A stretch of 64,000 nt of DNA. It comes from Nitrospira sp. ND1 (lineage in GTDB: Bacteria > Nitrospirota > Nitrospiria > Nitrospirales > Nitrospiraceae). The stretch covers positions 2,069,089-2,133,088 of the forward strand of contig NZ_FWEX01000006.1 in the NCBI RefSeq assembly GCF_900170025.1. Direction: 5' to 3'. Below the pieces are notes generated by a model. It ran no database searches. It was not told the DNA's origin and saw nothing but the letters and a program-made list of their open reading frames with translations. Positions 47,444 to 58,547 of this stretch are shown here, piece after piece. How positions within the stretch are numbered: position 1 is the first letter of the stretch; every line of letters starts with the position of its first letter. A program made the translations under genes and the position numbers.

Positions 47444-50092
47444 CTATTCCTGTAATAGCCGTTGTTGCAGTTCAGCAAGTCGATTGAGCGCATCGAGGGG
47501 GGTCATGGAGAAGAGATTCATTTGGCGAACTTCCTCAAGCATAGGATGAGGCGCAGGGAGCGTGGCATCAAATTGAAGCGACTGCTGGTTCTCCTGCACT
47601 GACCGTTCGGATGACGAGGAGGACTCAAGTTGAGCAAGGACGGCCTTGGCCCGGTGTATTACCTGATCGGGGAGACCTGCCAGTTCAGCAACATGGATTC
47701 CGTAGCTGCGATCGGCGCCCCCTCGAATAATCTTTCGCAGAAACAGCACCTTCCCGTCACGTTCCTGTACCGCAACGCAATAGTTCGTAATCCCTTCCCG
47801 TAGACTCTCCAATTGCGTCATTTCATGATAGTGAGTCGCGAAGAGCGTGCGCGCGCCGAGACGCCGAGGATCCTGGATGTATTCTGCAATTGCCCAGGCA
47901 ATGCTCAGCCCGTCATAGGTGCTCGTGCCGCGTCCGATTTCATCGAGGAGGATCAAGCTGCGAGGTGTGGCGCAGTTGAGGATATGGGCTGATTCCGTCA
48001 TCTCAACCATGAAGGTACTCTGGCCACCTGCGAGATTGTCGGATGCGCCGACTCTGGTAAAGATGCGATCAGTCAGCCCAATCCTGGCTTCCGTGGCAGG
48101 GACAAAGCTTCCCATCTGCGCCATCAATGTAATCAGGGCGACCTGTCGGAGGTAGGTGCTCTTCCCAGCCATGTTGGGGCCAGTCAGAATGTGCAGCCGG
48201 CTGGTAGCCAGATCCAGATGGGTGTCGTTCGGGATAAATCCGCCGGAGAGATCAAGACGTTCGACGACCGGGTGTCGGCCCTGAACAATATGGAGGCCAT
48301 CACCTTCGTCGACGGTTGGTCGCACATAGCGATTGAGCGCGGCGGTTTCCGCCAGGGCGGCGATTACATCAAGGGTGGCCAATCGTCGGCTGATCTCTTG
48401 AAGGCGGGCTGTTTCCTCAGCGAGTCGTGTCTGGAGCTGTTCGAACAGCGCTTGCTCCAGGGCCGTCAGTTTTGTGTCGGCTCCCGTGACCCGCTCTTCA
48501 AGTTCCTTTAACTCGGCGGTCATGAAGCGCTCGGCATTGACCAGGGTTTGCTTGCGGATATAGTCGGGCGGTACCTTCCCGAGATTCGCCTTCGTGAGTT
48601 CAATATAGTACCCGAAGACTTGGTTATATCTGATTTTAAGCGACTCGACGCCGGTCCGTTCGCGTTCTTTGGCTTCGAGGCCGGTAATCCAGCCTTTGCC
48701 CTCCCGACTTGCCTTGCGAAGTTCATCGACTTCAGGATGGTATCCGCTCTTCAGGATGCCGCCGTCGCGAATCGATACGGGCGCCTCCTGCTCTATGGCT
48801 CCTTCGATCAACTCGTAGAGATCCTGGGCGTTATCCCATGACGACATCAGGTCGGCGATGAGTGGAGAATCGAGCACGGACAATTCGGCCTGAATTGCGG
48901 GAAGCGAAGAGACGGAAATTTTCAGAGCGAGGACATCCCGCGGATTGGCAACTCCGAGGGACATGCGGCTACAGAGACGGGAAATGTCCTGGACGGTTCG
49001 CAATGCCGTTCGGAGGCGAACTCGTGCGTCGATCTGTCGTTTGAGTTCGTCAACCGCTGTCAGTCGAGCCTCGATTGCCGCGCTGTTGACCAATGGCCGC
49101 AGGAGCCACTCACGGAGCAACCGGCTTCCCATGGCGGTGACGGTGCGATCCAGAACGCCCAATAACGTATAGGTGGACTGGTTCGACGAGTCCTCCGCAC
49201 GACCGGCAGGCCTGACGAGTTCCAGATTGCGGATGGTGACGCTGTCCAGGTGCATGGCGTCATGATCCTGTCTCACTCGTGGCGGGCGGATATGGTCGAG
49301 AGGGGCCGACGGTTGAGTCTCCCTGACATACCGCAACACTGCCGCCCCGGCTTGGATGCCCAGTGTGAGTCGGTGGCAGCCGAAGGCTTCCATGGAATGC
49401 ACGCGAAACTGTTCTTGTAACGTCATGCGACCCTGCTCCAGGTCGAACCACGTCGCAGGTTGTGCGCAGCATCGGGGGCCGGTCAGATCGGCGGTCCATT
49501 GCTGTTCGTCCGGAGAGAGATCTTCGGGAAACAGCAATTCTTTCGGTTCAAGCCGCGCCAGTTCGTCCCGCAGGGAGGCTTCTGCCTGGATCCCATGAAA
49601 CTCACTGAGCCAATAGTCTCCGGTCGAGACTTCAAGCGTTGCGAGGCCATAGGAGGGCTCTTTGCGTCCGGTCCCTGCGGATCGAAGGCGCACGCATACC
49701 GCGGCCAGCACGTTTGATTCCGTGGACGGAAGGAATTCGCTATCGATGAGTGTGCCGGGGGTATAGAGCCGGACGACTTCCCTGCGCACCAGACCCTTGG
49801 CCAGTTTGGGGTCTTCGACTTGCTCGCACAGGGCGACGGTTCGTCCCGCACGGAGGAGTTTGGCGATGTAATTAGTGGCGGCATGATAGGGGACACCGCA
49901 GAGAGGGATCGGGGTTTCGCTGGATTTATCGCGTGATGTCAGCGCAATGGAGAGAAGTTTGGACGCCTCCACCGCGTCCTCCTGGAACATTTCATAGAAA
50001 TCGCCGACACGGAAAAAAAGGATGGCATCGCGATAGGCCTGCTTGATGTCGCGATACTGCCGCATTAATGGGGTGCCGTCGGCGTCACCCAT
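47444..50092 (-). CDS. mutS: DNA mismatch-repair protein MutS
   Basis: 882 residues. The mismatch-probing motif is in ILFFRVGDFYEMFQEDAVEA (FxE). Connector, lever and clamp domains follow, then the ATPase: Walker A LTGPNMAGKSTYLRQVALIT near 625-640, VGASDNLAGGQSTFMVEMTE, Walker B SLILLDEIGRGTSTYDG and the final helix-turn-helix dimer domain. A full-length MutS1. The start at 50092 follows GGGAGAGCCC and overlaps the lapA-like stop by 8 bases. No mutL in the window. Confidence 0.96.
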   Translation of the reverse strand: MGDADGTPLMRQYRDIKQAYRDAILFFRVGDFYEMFQEDAVEASKLLSIALTSRDKSSETPIPLCGVPYHAATNYIAKLLRAGRTVALCEQVEDPKLAKGLVRREVVRLYTPGTLIDSEFLPSTESNVLAAVCVRLRSAGTGRKEPSYGLATLEVSTGDYWLSEFHGIQAEASLRDELARLEPKELLFPEDLSPDEQQWTADLTGPRCCAQPATWFDLEQGRMTLQEQFRVHSMEAFGCHRLTLGIQAGAAVLRYVRETQPSAPLDHIRPPRVRQDHDAMHLDSVTIRNLELVRPAGRAEDSSNQSTYTLLGVLDRTVTAMGSRLLREWLLRPLVNSAAIEARLTAVDELKRQIDARVRLRTALRTVQDISRLCSRMSLGVANPRDVLALKISVSSLPAIQAELSVLDSPLIADLMSSWDNAQDLYELIEGAIEQEAPVSIRDGGILKSGYHPEVDELRKASREGKGWITGLEAKERERTGVESLKIRYNQVFGYYIELTKANLGKVPPDYIRKQTLVNAERFMTAELKELEERVTGADTKLTALEQALFEQLQTRLAEETARLQEISRRLATLDVIAALAETAALNRYVRPTVDEGDGLHIVQGRHPVVERLDLSGGFIPNDTHLDLATSRLHILTGPNMAGKSTYLRQVALITLMAQMGSFVPATEARIGLTDRIFTRVGASDNLAGGQSTFMVEMTESAHILNCATPRSLILLDEIGRGTSTYDGLSIAWAIAEYIQDPRRLGARTLFATHYHEMTQLESLREGITNYCVAVQERDGKVLFLRKIIRGGADRSYGIHVAELAGLPDQVIHRAKAVLAQLESSSSSERSVQENQQSLQFDATLPAPHPMLEEVRQMNLFSMTPLDALNRLAELQQRLLQE

Positions 50093-50429
50093 CGGAGGGC
50101 TCTCCCTCAGCGGGAATGTCCGAAGACGTCCCCACGCGGCGGGCAGCCTTGTCGAGGGCTTGTCGGAGGCGCTCCAGATCCACCTCGGCCTCCTGCAGCG
50201 CCTTGGTTTTGCGCCGGAGTTCGATGCGGCCGCGTACCCAGGCCGGAAACAGCAGAATCCCGGACACTAACAGTCCGACGCCGAAGGCCGCCAGAATCGG
50301 TTTATAGATCAGGATTGAGGCGGATCGAAGACCGAAAAAATACCGCAGAGTGACTTCCTGCTCCTGGTTCTGCAAAAAAAACGACAGCGCGAGTAGCAGC
50401 AGCGTTCCCACCAATATCAATCGGATCAA
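50085..50429 (-). CDS. LapA-domain (DUF1049) membrane protein
   Basis: 114 residues. Two membrane helices (LILVGTLLLLALSFFLQNQ; ILAAFGVGLLVSGILLFPAW) with QNQEQEVTLRYFFG between them, the LapA/DUF1049 hallmark, then a coiled coil (RRKTKALQEAEVDLERLRQA). LapA-type proteins help lipopolysaccharide homeostasis in E. coli; here the role is unknown. TTG start at 50429 with GGAGGGCC upstream, overlapping the tsaE stop as TTGA. Confidence 0.78.
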   Translation of the reverse strand: MIRLILVGTLLLLALSFFLQNQEQEVTLRYFFGLRSASILIYKPILAAFGVGLLVSGILLFPAWVRGRIELRRKTKALQEAEVDLERLRQALDKAARRVGTSSDIPAEGEPSDG

Positions 50430-51052
50430 TGCGAGGCCCTCCTTGGCCGGTTCAATTGTACACGGGTTTGCTGAGCCGCTCTAGTGGGGCGATTTGCGGA
50501 GAGCCGGGAGCGAAGCGCGTCCAGCAGACGCCGTGCAGCAGGGCCTCTGGCTGTGAGAATTGCGCGGCGGGCCGCCGGGGGGCGGTGCGACAAGTGGACA
50601 TCGAGCCGGTCCGACGGAAGACCGTCGCCCCACCGATCGGCCCATTCGATCGCAGTGACAGTGTGGCCGTCTAAGTAGTCGTTGAGTCCGGTATCTTCGA
50701 GTTGGGCGGCGGTCAGGCGGTAGAGGTCGGAGTGGACCAATGGAAGGCGTCCCCGGTATTCGTGGATGAGTGTAAACGTCGGGCTGCTCACGTCCGTCGG
50801 TTCGGCGAGCAGCCCGTCGGCGATGCCTTTGACCAGTGAGGTTTTGCCTGCTCCCAGTTCGCCGAACAGGGCGAGAACTTCGCCTCCCTGGAGGAGTGTG
50901 CCCAGGCAACGTCCCAGGCGGTGCGTGTGTTTCGGAGATCGAAGCACAATGTGCCACGGTTTGCCGATAGGGGGAGACCCCGCGGTTGTTTGCCTGAGAG
51001 GTGCCGCAGGTGATGGCACCGGCTTAGGTGTGTGTGGTCGGCGCGAGGGCAT
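50426..51052 (-). CDS. tsaE: tRNA threonylcarbamoyladenosine biosynthesis ATPase TsaE
   Basis: About 208 residues from the ATG at 51052 (51082 is also possible). The first 40 residues are Pro/Arg-rich and atypical. The core has PKHTHRLGRCLGTLLQGGEV, Walker A LFGELGAGKTSLVKGIADGL, SSPTFTLIHEYRG, LVHSDLYRLTAAQLEDTGLN and AIEWADRWGDGLP (Walker B-like). Works with TsaB and TsaD to form t6A37 of tRNA. The start region overlaps the end of nnr by about 29 bases. The basic tail (RRLLDALRSRLSANRPTRAA) is longer than usual. Confidence 0.87.
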   Translation of the reverse strand: MPSRRPHTPKPVPSPAAPLRQTTAGSPPIGKPWHIVLRSPKHTHRLGRCLGTLLQGGEVLALFGELGAGKTSLVKGIADGLLAEPTDVSSPTFTLIHEYRGRLPLVHSDLYRLTAAQLEDTGLNDYLDGHTVTAIEWADRWGDGLPSDRLDVHLSHRPPAARRAILTARGPAARRLLDALRSRLSANRPTRAAQQTRVQLNRPRRASH

Positions 51053-52580
51053 GGGGGATGTGCTGAATGAGATCACTCGCAATCATGCCGGCTTGGCCGA
51101 GATGCTGCGCGGCCAAATCTCCGGCCAAACCATGAAAGTATGTCGCCGCGCAGGCGGCGTCCCAAGGGGCCAAGCCTTGCGCGAGTAGCCCGCCGACCAT
51201 GCCCGTCAAGACATCACCGGTACCGGCGGTGGCCATTCCGGGATTGCCGGTCGGGCAGATGGCTGCCAGGCCATCCGGGCGCGCAATCACCGTGCGGGCT
51301 CCTTTGAGGATGACAAAGACGCCGCGTTCCCGCGCAAATCTGGTGGCCGTGCCAAGACGATCTTCATTGACCGATTGCGTGGTTGCCTCGGTTTCCAACC
51401 TGGCCATCTCGCCTGGATGAGGAGTGATAATCGGCGGTCGCTTGCACTCGGTCAGTAACGAGGATTTCCCCGCCAATGCATTCAACGCATCGGCATCGAG
51501 TACGCAGGGCTTGTCGATTCGCTTCACGAGTTCCTGTACCAGGTCGACGGTCTCGGGATGGGTGGTCAGGCCCGGTCCGATCGCGACGGCATCCCGGGCG
51601 CCGGCGAACGCGAGGAGGCGATCCAAACCGGAACGCGCGAAGGTCCGAGCTTTGGTTTCCGGCATCGGCAGTGTCATCACTTCGAGGAGTTTTGCTTCCA
51701 GAATATCATTGGCGCTCGAGGGAATTGCGGCCGTCACCAAGCCGGTTCCGATGCGCAGGGCTGAGAGTGCTGCCATGGCCGCCGCGCCTGTCTTGCCGAC
51801 CGAGCCGGCGATGACGCCGAGGTGGCCGTAGGTGCCTTTGTGTGCCGAGGGGCGTCGTGGGGGGAGTGCCGCGCGAGCAGCCGTATCGGTCAGCAGCATC
51901 AACCGACTTCCGATGGCTTCGACAAAGGAGGCGGGAATCCCAATATCCACGAGTCGAACCGTTCCAGCGCAATCGATGCCGGATCCACTATAGAGCCCCG
52001 CCTTCGGCAATCCCAACGTCACCGTGAGATCCGCGCGCACGGCGGCTCCCAGCACCGCTCCTGTATCGGCATGCAGGCCTGATGGAAGATCGACGGCCAC
52101 GGTCGGTCGGCCAACGGCGGTGATGGCTTCGATCGCATCACGATAGAGCCCGGTGACGGGGGTGGAGAGGCCGGTACCGAGAATCGCATCGACGAGAATG
52201 TCCCCGGTCGCCAACCGTTGTTGGATTGTCTCCACGTCGGCGGGGCATGTAACGGCCGATTTCCCTGCTGATCGGAGAAATCGCTGGTACATCGTCTTTG
52301 CATCGCGACTCAGATCCTCGGGGGACGCGAGCAGCAGGATGTGGACCTGGGCCTGTTTTCGTCGTAACAGCCGTCCGACGACAAAACCGTCTCCACCATT
52401 GTTCCCCTTGCCGCAGAGGATGATGACCGATTTCCCGGCAAGCGGTGCATATCGGGCCTCAAGGTGAGTGACGACCCCCGCTCCGGCTCGTTCCATCAGC
52501 GTCAGGGACGGCACCAAGGCTTCCGTAATTGTCCGCTGATCCAGGGCTCGCATTTGCTCGGCGGTCACGATCGGTATCAT
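51024..52580 (-). CDS. nnr: Bifunctional NAD(P)H-hydrate epimerase / ADP-dependent NAD(P)H-hydrate dehydratase
   Basis: 518 residues. YjeF-N epimerase domain at 1-215 (IVTAEQMRALDQRTITEALV, GKGNNGGDGFVVGRLLRRKQ, VDAILGTGLSTPVTGLYRDA), then a ribokinase-like dehydratase domain at about 235-510 (KGTYGHLGVIAGSVGKTGAA, VLDADALNALAGKSSL, PHPGEMARLE, MATAGTGDVLTGMVGGLLAQ). It repairs hydrated NADH and NADPH. Fusion of both activities is common in bacteria. Confidence 0.94.
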   Translation of the reverse strand: MIPIVTAEQMRALDQRTITEALVPSLTLMERAGAGVVTHLEARYAPLAGKSVIILCGKGNNGGDGFVVGRLLRRKQAQVHILLLASPEDLSRDAKTMYQRFLRSAGKSAVTCPADVETIQQRLATGDILVDAILGTGLSTPVTGLYRDAIEAITAVGRPTVAVDLPSGLHADTGAVLGAAVRADLTVTLGLPKAGLYSGSGIDCAGTVRLVDIGIPASFVEAIGSRLMLLTDTAARAALPPRRPSAHKGTYGHLGVIAGSVGKTGAAAMAALSALRIGTGLVTAAIPSSANDILEAKLLEVMTLPMPETKARTFARSGLDRLLAFAGARDAVAIGPGLTTHPETVDLVQELVKRIDKPCVLDADALNALAGKSSLLTECKRPPIITPHPGEMARLETEATTQSVNEDRLGTATRFARERGVFVILKGARTVIARPDGLAAICPTGNPGMATAGTGDVLTGMVGGLLAQGLAPWDAACAATYFHGLAGDLAAQHLGQAGMIASDLIQHIPHALAPTTHT

Positions 52581-52648
52581 GGTGTTCTGTGACTCCCGGT
52601 CGGTTTCTCGCGGCGAGGGTGACAGGCCGTGTCGTGGGGATGGCCGGA

Positions 52649-53362
52649 CTAGGCGATCAATTCCCTCATTTCTCGCACGGCCTGGACCAATCCGACCATG
52701 ACGGATCGGGCGATGATGCTATGACCGATATTGAATTCCACAATTTCGGGCAACTTGGCGAGTCGTTTCACATTTTTGTAGGTTAAGCCGTGCCCGGCGT
52801 TCACGCCGAGACCGAGCTTGTACGCCAGTTTGGCTGCCTGGGTAATGGCCTCGAACTCCTCGTCTTCTTCCTTCGACCGCTTGGCGTTGGAGTAGCGGCC
52901 GGTATGTAACTCGACATAGGCCGCGCCGATTTTGTGCGCCGCCTTGATTTGATCGAGACTCGGCTCGACAAACAAGCTTGTGGGGATGCCTCCGTCGCGG
53001 AGCAGATCGACGATTTTCTGAATGCGATCGCGGTGATTAGCGACATCGAGACCGCCTTCCGTGGTCAGCTCCTGTCGGCGTTCCGGGACGAGTGTCACCA
53101 GGTCCGGTTTGACGCTCAGGGCGATCTTGGCCATGGCGTCGTCGGCGGCCATCTCCAGATCCAGCTTGGTTCGCACGATTTCCCGCAACATGGTGAGATC
53201 TCGATCTTGAATATGCCGGCGGTCTTCCCGAAGATGCACAACCAGGCCATCGGCGCCGGCCAATTCCACGAGAATGGCCGCGGTCAAGGGGTCGGGATCG
53301 GTCCCTCCTCGCGCCTGCCGGAGTGTCGCCACATGATCGATATTTACACCCAGTCGAGCCAT
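52649..53362 (-). CDS. pdxJ: Pyridoxine 5'-phosphate synthase
   Basis: 237 residues: [100 protein letters not shown]. All family blocks are present. It condenses deoxyxylulose phosphate with aminoacetone phosphate in vitamin B6 synthesis (DXP-dependent route). GCGGAGGCGTA precedes the ATG. Confidence 0.96.
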   Translation of the reverse strand: MARLGVNIDHVATLRQARGGTDPDPLTAAILVELAGADGLVVHLREDRRHIQDRDLTMLREIVRTKLDLEMAADDAMAKIALSVKPDLVTLVPERRQELTTEGGLDVANHRDRIQKIVDLLRDGGIPTSLFVEPSLDQIKAAHKIGAAYVELHTGRYSNAKRSKEEDEEFEAITQAAKLAYKLGLGVNAGHGLTYKNVKRLAKLPEIVEFNIGHSIIARSVMVGLVQAVREMRELIA

Positions 53363-53563
53363 TACGCCTCCGCAATTTCCCTGCAGATCATAGGGGAAAG
53401 ATTTCGGAACTGGTCGAAAATCATAGACAATTCTCTGGTTGCTGAGGCATTATTAACAGAAGACGGTACGGGGGAGCAAGGAGGCAGATCGTGAGAGGCC
53501 TCACTGTTTTGAGTGTGACCACGATAGGGTGCCCACCCCCAAGTCCTGACAATCGTAGCGAAA

Positions 53564-53592
53564 TTGACTCGTTTTGAGGCCTCCATTAAAAT
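53564..53592 (+). promoter_or_regulatory. Promoter for the threonine/lysine gene operon
   Basis: TTGACT (53564-53569), 17 bases, TAAAAT (53587-53592). 71 bases before the alaC-like ATG. The rest of the 301-base gap from 53363 shows nothing certain. Confidence 0.6.
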
Positions 53593-53663
53593 ACGCCCCT
53601 TTCAGAGGCATGGCGACTGAACCTGTTCGGCAGAGGACCCGCCTGTAGGAGTCTGACAAATTC

Positions 53664-54860
53664 ATGGCGATCGGCGACGGATTTTACCGCATTAAACGAC
53701 TTCCCCCCTACGTATTTGCGCAAGTACAAACCCTGAAACTTGAGGCGCGTCAGCGGGGCGAGGATATCATCGACTTCGGCATGGGCAACCCGGATCAGCC
53801 CACGCCGCCTCATATCGTCGATAAATTGATCGAAGCATCGAGGAAGGCCAAAAACCATCGTTATTCAGCTTCACGCGGGATCACGAAGCTGCGTCATGCG
53901 ATTACCGGTTGGTATAAGCGCAATTACGATGTGGATTTGGATCCTGAGACCGAAGCGATCGTGACGATCGGCTCCAAGGAAGGCATCGCCCACTTGGCGC
54001 TGGCTACGATCGGGCCAGGCGATGTGGTGTTGACGCCCACGCCCACCTATCCCATCCATATGTACAGTTTTATCATCGCCGGCGGGGAAGTGCGCGGGAT
54101 TGAGCTGCGCCAGGACAGCGACTTTTTCGATGACCTGTTGCGCGTCTATCGCCAAACCTTGCCGCGTCCGCGTATTCTCGTGATCAATTTCCCGCACAAC
54201 CCGACGACCGCCGTGGTCGATCTTGAGTTTTTCAAGAAGATCGTCGCGTTTGCCAAGGAACACGACGTGATCGTGATTCACGACTTGGCCTATGCCGATA
54301 TCGCGTTCGACGGCTATAAGGCACCGAGCTTTCTGCAGGTGCCGGAGGCGAAGGATGTGGGTGTGGAGTTTTATACGCTGTCCAAGGCCTACAACATGCC
54401 CGGCTGGAGAGTCGGATTCTGTGTCGGCAACCGTGAAGTAGTCGGCGCGCTCGCCAAGCTGAAGAGTTATCTCGACTACGGAATTTTTCAGCCGATTCAG
54501 ATTGCCAGTACCGTCGCGTTGAATGGGCCACAGGACTGCGTCAAGGAAGTCGTGCAGCGGTATCAAAACCGGCGCAATGTTCTCGTGAACGGGCTGAATC
54601 GTATCGGCTGGCCGGTGGCGTTACCCCGCGCGACGATGTTCGTGTGGGCCCGTATTCCGGACCCGTTCCGGCATATGGGGTCGCTGGAGTTTTCGAAGCT
54701 GCTTCTCCGGGAAGCCAAGGTCGCCGTATCGCCGGGAATCGGTTTCGGAGAAGGCGGAGACGAATTCGTGCGGTTTGCGCTGGTGGAAAATGAGCATCGC
54801 ACCCGGCAGGCTTTGCGCGGGATCCGCAAAGTATTGAATTTGGATGACCAGGAATCATGA
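53664..54860 (+). CDS. alaC: Class-I aminotransferase, AlaC-type alanine transaminase
   Basis: 398 residues, PLP fold type [81 protein letters not shown], and the Schiff-base Lys at about 240 in [20 protein letters not shown]. AlaC and related aspartate/LL-DAP-type enzymes are hard to separate; position before hom is common for this AlaC-like group. Its end overlaps the hom start by 4 bases. Confidence 0.88.
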   Translation: MAIGDGFYRIKRLPPYVFAQVQTLKLEARQRGEDIIDFGMGNPDQPTPPHIVDKLIEASRKAKNHRYSASRGITKLRHAITGWYKRNYDVDLDPETEAIVTIGSKEGIAHLALATIGPGDVVLTPTPTYPIHMYSFIIAGGEVRGIELRQDSDFFDDLLRVYRQTLPRPRILVINFPHNPTTAVVDLEFFKKIVAFAKEHDVIVIHDLAYADIAFDGYKAPSFLQVPEAKDVGVEFYTLSKAYNMPGWRVGFCVGNREVVGALAKLKSYLDYGIFQPIQIASTVALNGPQDCVKEVVQRYQNRRNVLVNGLNRIGWPVALPRATMFVWARIPDPFRHMGSLEFSKLLLREAKVAVSPGIGFGEGGDEFVRFALVENEHRTRQALRGIRKVLNLDDQES

Positions 54861-56170
54861 AGAGTGAGATCGGGGTCGGGTTAATCGGATTCGGAACGGT
54901 CGGCACCGGTGTGGCTCGTGTGTTGATCGAGAATGCTGAATTGATTCGTCGGCGGGTGGGTGTACCCGTCACGCTGGTTCGCATTGCGGACTTGGACATC
55001 ACGCGCGATCGCGGCATTGCGATTCCGCCGGGCGTGCTCACGACGGATATCCAGCAAGTCCTCACGGATCCACGGGTGGATATCGTCATCGAGTTGATGG
55101 GCGGGTACGATCTCGCCAAGCGTGTGATTTTGGACGCCGTGCAACGAGGCAAACATGTGGTCACGGCTAACAAAGCCTTGCTGGCCGTGCATGGCGAAGA
55201 GATTTTTGCCGCGGCTTCGCGTCAAGGCATCGATCTCGGCTTCGAGGCGAGCGTGGGGGGTGGAATTCCGGTCATCCGCGCATTGATGGAAGGATTGGCC
55301 GCGAACAATATCCAGTCGATTTACGGCATCATCAACGGCACCTCGAATTATATTCTTAGCCGAATGACCAGTGAAGGCCAGCGTTTCGACGTGGTGCTGG
55401 AAGAGGCGAAACGCGCCGGTTATGCCGAGGCTGACCCCACCTTCGATGTGGCGGGAATTGATTCGGCTCACAAGCTGACCATCATGGTCAGCTTGGCCTA
55501 CGGGACACCCGTCAATTTCAAAGAGATCTATACCGAAGGTATCACCGGGCTTACGCCGCTCGATATTGCTTATGCGAAGGAGTTCGGGTTTACAATCAAG
55601 CTGCTGGCGATCGCAAAATATTCCGATGGCGAAATCGAGGCGCGCGTGCATCCGACGATGGTGCCGTCGGCCTCTCAAATCGCGAAGGTCGACGGTGTCT
55701 ACAATGCGATTCAGCTAGTGGGCGATGCTGTCGAAGATGTCGTGCTGTATGGCCGGGGCGCCGGGTCGATGCCGACGGGAAGTGCGGTCGTGAGTGATGT
55801 CATGGCCATCGCGCGCAATCTGCTCAAGGATGCCGCCGGTCGTGTCCCGCCTGCATCCTACCAGCCCGATCAGCGGCGGCCGTTGCGCATGCGACCGATG
55901 GAAGAAATTACCTCGCTCTACTATATTCGCTTTATGGTGCTCGACCGGCCGGGCGTGTTGTCGCAGATTGCGGGGGTGCTGGGTCGTTATGGGATCAGCA
56001 TTTCGTCGGTGCTGCAGCAGGGACGCAAAGAGGGGCAGACGGTGCCGGTGGTGATCATGACGCATATGGCAAAAGAGCGGGATATTCAGAACGCGCTCCG
56101 TGAAATCAATCCGATGTCCTACATCTCCGAGCCCACGACGCTGATCAGAGTCGAAGGGCGTGATGAATGA
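54857..56170 (+). CDS. hom: Homoserine dehydrogenase
   Basis: 437 residues. NAD(P)-binding [37 protein letters not shown], substrate site [20 protein letters not shown] and [20 protein letters not shown], and a C-terminal ACT domain ([20 protein letters not shown]) for threonine feedback. Reduces aspartate semialdehyde to homoserine. Confidence 0.96.
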   Translation: MKSEIGVGLIGFGTVGTGVARVLIENAELIRRRVGVPVTLVRIADLDITRDRGIAIPPGVLTTDIQQVLTDPRVDIVIELMGGYDLAKRVILDAVQRGKHVVTANKALLAVHGEEIFAAASRQGIDLGFEASVGGGIPVIRALMEGLAANNIQSIYGIINGTSNYILSRMTSEGQRFDVVLEEAKRAGYAEADPTFDVAGIDSAHKLTIMVSLAYGTPVNFKEIYTEGITGLTPLDIAYAKEFGFTIKLLAIAKYSDGEIEARVHPTMVPSASQIAKVDGVYNAIQLVGDAVEDVVLYGRGAGSMPTGSAVVSDVMAIARNLLKDAAGRVPPASYQPDQRRPLRMRPMEEITSLYYIRFMVLDRPGVLSQIAGVLGRYGISISSVLQQGRKEGQTVPVVIMTHMAKERDIQNALREINPMSYISEPTTLIRVEGRDE

Positions 56171-56215
56171 ATGTGTCTCTCCCGTTGTGCTGAGAGGATG
56201 GTCGAATAGATTGTT

Positions 56216-57274
56216 ATGAATCGTTGGCGTGGGATCATCGAAGAATATCGGAAGTTCCTGCCGGTTACGGCGCAGACCCCTGTGATCACACTGGGCGAGG
56301 GCAATACGCCACTGATCCGCGCGGCGCGGCTCGCGAAGAAAATCGCTCCGGGGATCGATCTGTATCTGAAGTATGAAGGCATGAATCCCACCGGATCCTT
56401 CAAAGACCGCGGTATGACCATGGCGATCTCCAAGGCTGTCGAGGGGGGCGCGCGGGCGGTCATTTGCGCCTCCACCGGAAACACGTCTGCCTCCGCTGCG
56501 GCGTACGGGGCCAGGGCGGGCATTGCCGTGTATGTGCTCATTCCGGCCGGCAAGATCGCGCTGGGGAAGTTGTCGCAGGCGATGATGCATCAGGCCACCG
56601 TCATTCAAGTCGAAGGAAATTTTGACCAGGCGCTGACCATCGTCAAAGAGCTGTCGGCGACCTACCCCGTTGAGTTGGTCAACTCCCTGAACCCCTTCCG
56701 GATCGAAGGACAGAAAACGGCGGCGATGGAGATTTGTGACGATCTCGGCGATGCACCGGCTATGCATGTACTTCCTGTAGGGAATGCAGGTAATATCACC
56801 GCCTATTGGAACGGCTATCGGGAGTATCGTGCGTCCAATCAGACGACGCGGTTGCCTCGGATGATGGGATTTCAGGCCGCTGGTGCGGCGCCGATTGTCT
56901 TGGGCCATATCGTCGAAGAGCCACAGACGGTGGCCACGGCGATCCGAATCGGCAACCCGGCCAGTTGGCAATCGGCTCTCACTGCGGTGAAGGAGTCGTC
57001 CGGTGCCATTGATATGGTCACCGACGAAGAAATTCTGCATGCCTATGCGTTGGTGGCCAGTGAGGAAGGTGTCTTTTGCGAACCAGCCTCCGCTACCTCC
57101 GTGGCCGGTGTCATTAAATTGAGTCAGGCCGGACAATTAAAAGAAGGTGCCACGGTTGTGTGTACGTTGACCGGGCATGGTTTGAAGGATGCCGATACGG
57201 CGATCGGCATTTCACGTCAGCCTCAAACGGTGAAAGCCACCCGCGATGATGTGGCCCGCCTCCTTCATGTCTGA
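56216..57274 (+). CDS. thrC: Threonine synthase
   Basis: 352 residues, the shorter ThrC type. PLP Lys in [40 protein letters not shown] at the N-terminus; [20 protein letters not shown] and [20 protein letters not shown] bind the cofactor. Converts O-phosphohomoserine to threonine. A 45-base gap from hom and 18 bases to the next gene fit one operon. Confidence 0.95.
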   Translation: MNRWRGIIEEYRKFLPVTAQTPVITLGEGNTPLIRAARLAKKIAPGIDLYLKYEGMNPTGSFKDRGMTMAISKAVEGGARAVICASTGNTSASAAAYGARAGIAVYVLIPAGKIALGKLSQAMMHQATVIQVEGNFDQALTIVKELSATYPVELVNSLNPFRIEGQKTAAMEICDDLGDAPAMHVLPVGNAGNITAYWNGYREYRASNQTTRLPRMMGFQAAGAAPIVLGHIVEEPQTVATAIRIGNPASWQSALTAVKESSGAIDMVTDEEILHAYALVASEEGVFCEPASATSVAGVIKLSQAGQLKEGATVVCTLTGHGLKDADTAIGISRQPQTVKATRDDVARLLHV

Positions 57275-57292
57275 TTACCTCAGGAACATTGC

Positions 57293-58543
57293 ATGAAATA
57301 TTTGATCCTGCATGCCGACGGGATGGCAGATCTCGCGTGTCCGGAACTCGGTGGAAAAACCCCGCTTCAAGCGGCCGCAACTCCGAACCTTGACCAGATC
57401 GCCCAGCGTGGCGAGGTGGGGTTGTTGAGCCTTCCCTCGGAAGCCGGAGCCGCTGGAAGTGATGTCACCAGTGTGGCTGTGCTGGGATATGATCCGAAAA
57501 AGTATTATCCGGGCCCCGGTCCGCTGGAGGCGGCCGGTCTCGGCGTCACGGTGGGTGAGCAGGACGTGGTGTTCCGGTGCACCATGGTGACGGTGCGGGG
57601 GGAGTCTGCCTCCGGTAGCAAAGATCGAGCAACCGACATCAAGAAACTCGGGCCGCATGTCCTCATGGAGGACGCGACCGCCGGTCTCATCGACACGGAG
57701 CAGGCTCGTGAGTTGCTCGAAGCGGTGAATGAGCAGCTTGGCTCGGAATCGATTCAGTTCTACCCCGGTTCCGGGCATCGACACCTCATGGTCTGGGTCG
57801 GAGGAAAATCCCGCGCGACGTGTCTCGATCCACAACCGTTGGTCGGCCGGTCGATTGCCGATGCATTGCCGAGCGGCGATGGCGCCGACGTGCTGCGCAA
57901 GATCATGGATGCGGCGTTTTTCATCCTGCGCGACCATCCGGTGAATGAGGAACGTGAGCAGGAGGGGTTGAAGCCCGCCAATTGCCTGTGGTTGTGGGGC
58001 CAGGGCCGTGCCGCCGTGTGGCCGCCCTTGCCGGAGCGATACCAGATTGCCGGTGTGGTGGTGTCATCCAGTGATGTCCATCGTGGAGTTGGGGTGTGCG
58101 CCGGGTTGGATGCGGTCGAGCTTCCGCTTGCCGACGGAAGCGACGCGAATGAGTTCACGGGTTGCGTGCAGGCGGCGGTGCAGGAGTTGGCCAAGAAGGA
58201 CTTCGTCTATCTGCATGCCGGGCTTTCCGACGACGTGCTGCACGCGACTGATGTGCAGGACAAGGTGCGGGCCATTGAGCGGTTCGATGCCCAGGTCGTC
58301 GGGCCGATTCTCGCGGCACTGGCGACGTATCCAGCCTATCGGTTGCTGGTCGTGTGTGATCCCGGCCTCGCAAAGAGCCACGGTGCTGAGGTTCCGCCGA
58401 TCCTGTATGCGCTGTGTGATAGTGCCGCCAAGCCGTCGGCCGGAGTCACCAAGCGGTTTCACGAGCAGGATGCGAACATCGCCGGGACCGCGCCTCGCGA
58501 TGCGACGAAGTTGATGCTGCGATTATTCCCGCGCGGAGTATAG
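57293..58543 (+). CDS. Phosphoglycerate-mutase-family protein, proposed homoserine kinase
   Basis: 416 residues of the archaeal-type cofactor-independent phosphoglycerate mutase (ApgM) family: [38 protein letters not shown], the nucleophile region [47 protein letters not shown] and [19 protein letters not shown]. Family members beside hom and thrC are annotated as a proposed homoserine kinase (TIGR02535, from recall). No GHMP-type thrB is in this operon, so it probably makes O-phosphohomoserine for ThrC. A true glycolytic mutase role is the alternative. Confidence 0.82.
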   Translation: MKYLILHADGMADLACPELGGKTPLQAAATPNLDQIAQRGEVGLLSLPSEAGAAGSDVTSVAVLGYDPKKYYPGPGPLEAAGLGVTVGEQDVVFRCTMVTVRGESASGSKDRATDIKKLGPHVLMEDATAGLIDTEQARELLEAVNEQLGSESIQFYPGSGHRHLMVWVGGKSRATCLDPQPLVGRSIADALPSGDGADVLRKIMDAAFFILRDHPVNEEREQEGLKPANCLWLWGQGRAAVWPPLPERYQIAGVVVSSSDVHRGVGVCAGLDAVELPLADGSDANEFTGCVQAAVQELAKKDFVYLHAGLSDDVLHATDVQDKVRAIERFDAQVVGPILAALATYPAYRLLVVCDPGLAKSHGAEVPPILYALCDSAAKPSAGVTKRFHEQDANIAGTAPRDATKLMLRLFPRGV

Positions 58544-58547
58544 AGCT

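Noticed and set aside
55715..57136. A 473-residue open frame antisense to hom and thrC
   Set aside because: It mirrors third-position G/C of the sense genes, has no recognisable motif and both sense genes are complete.
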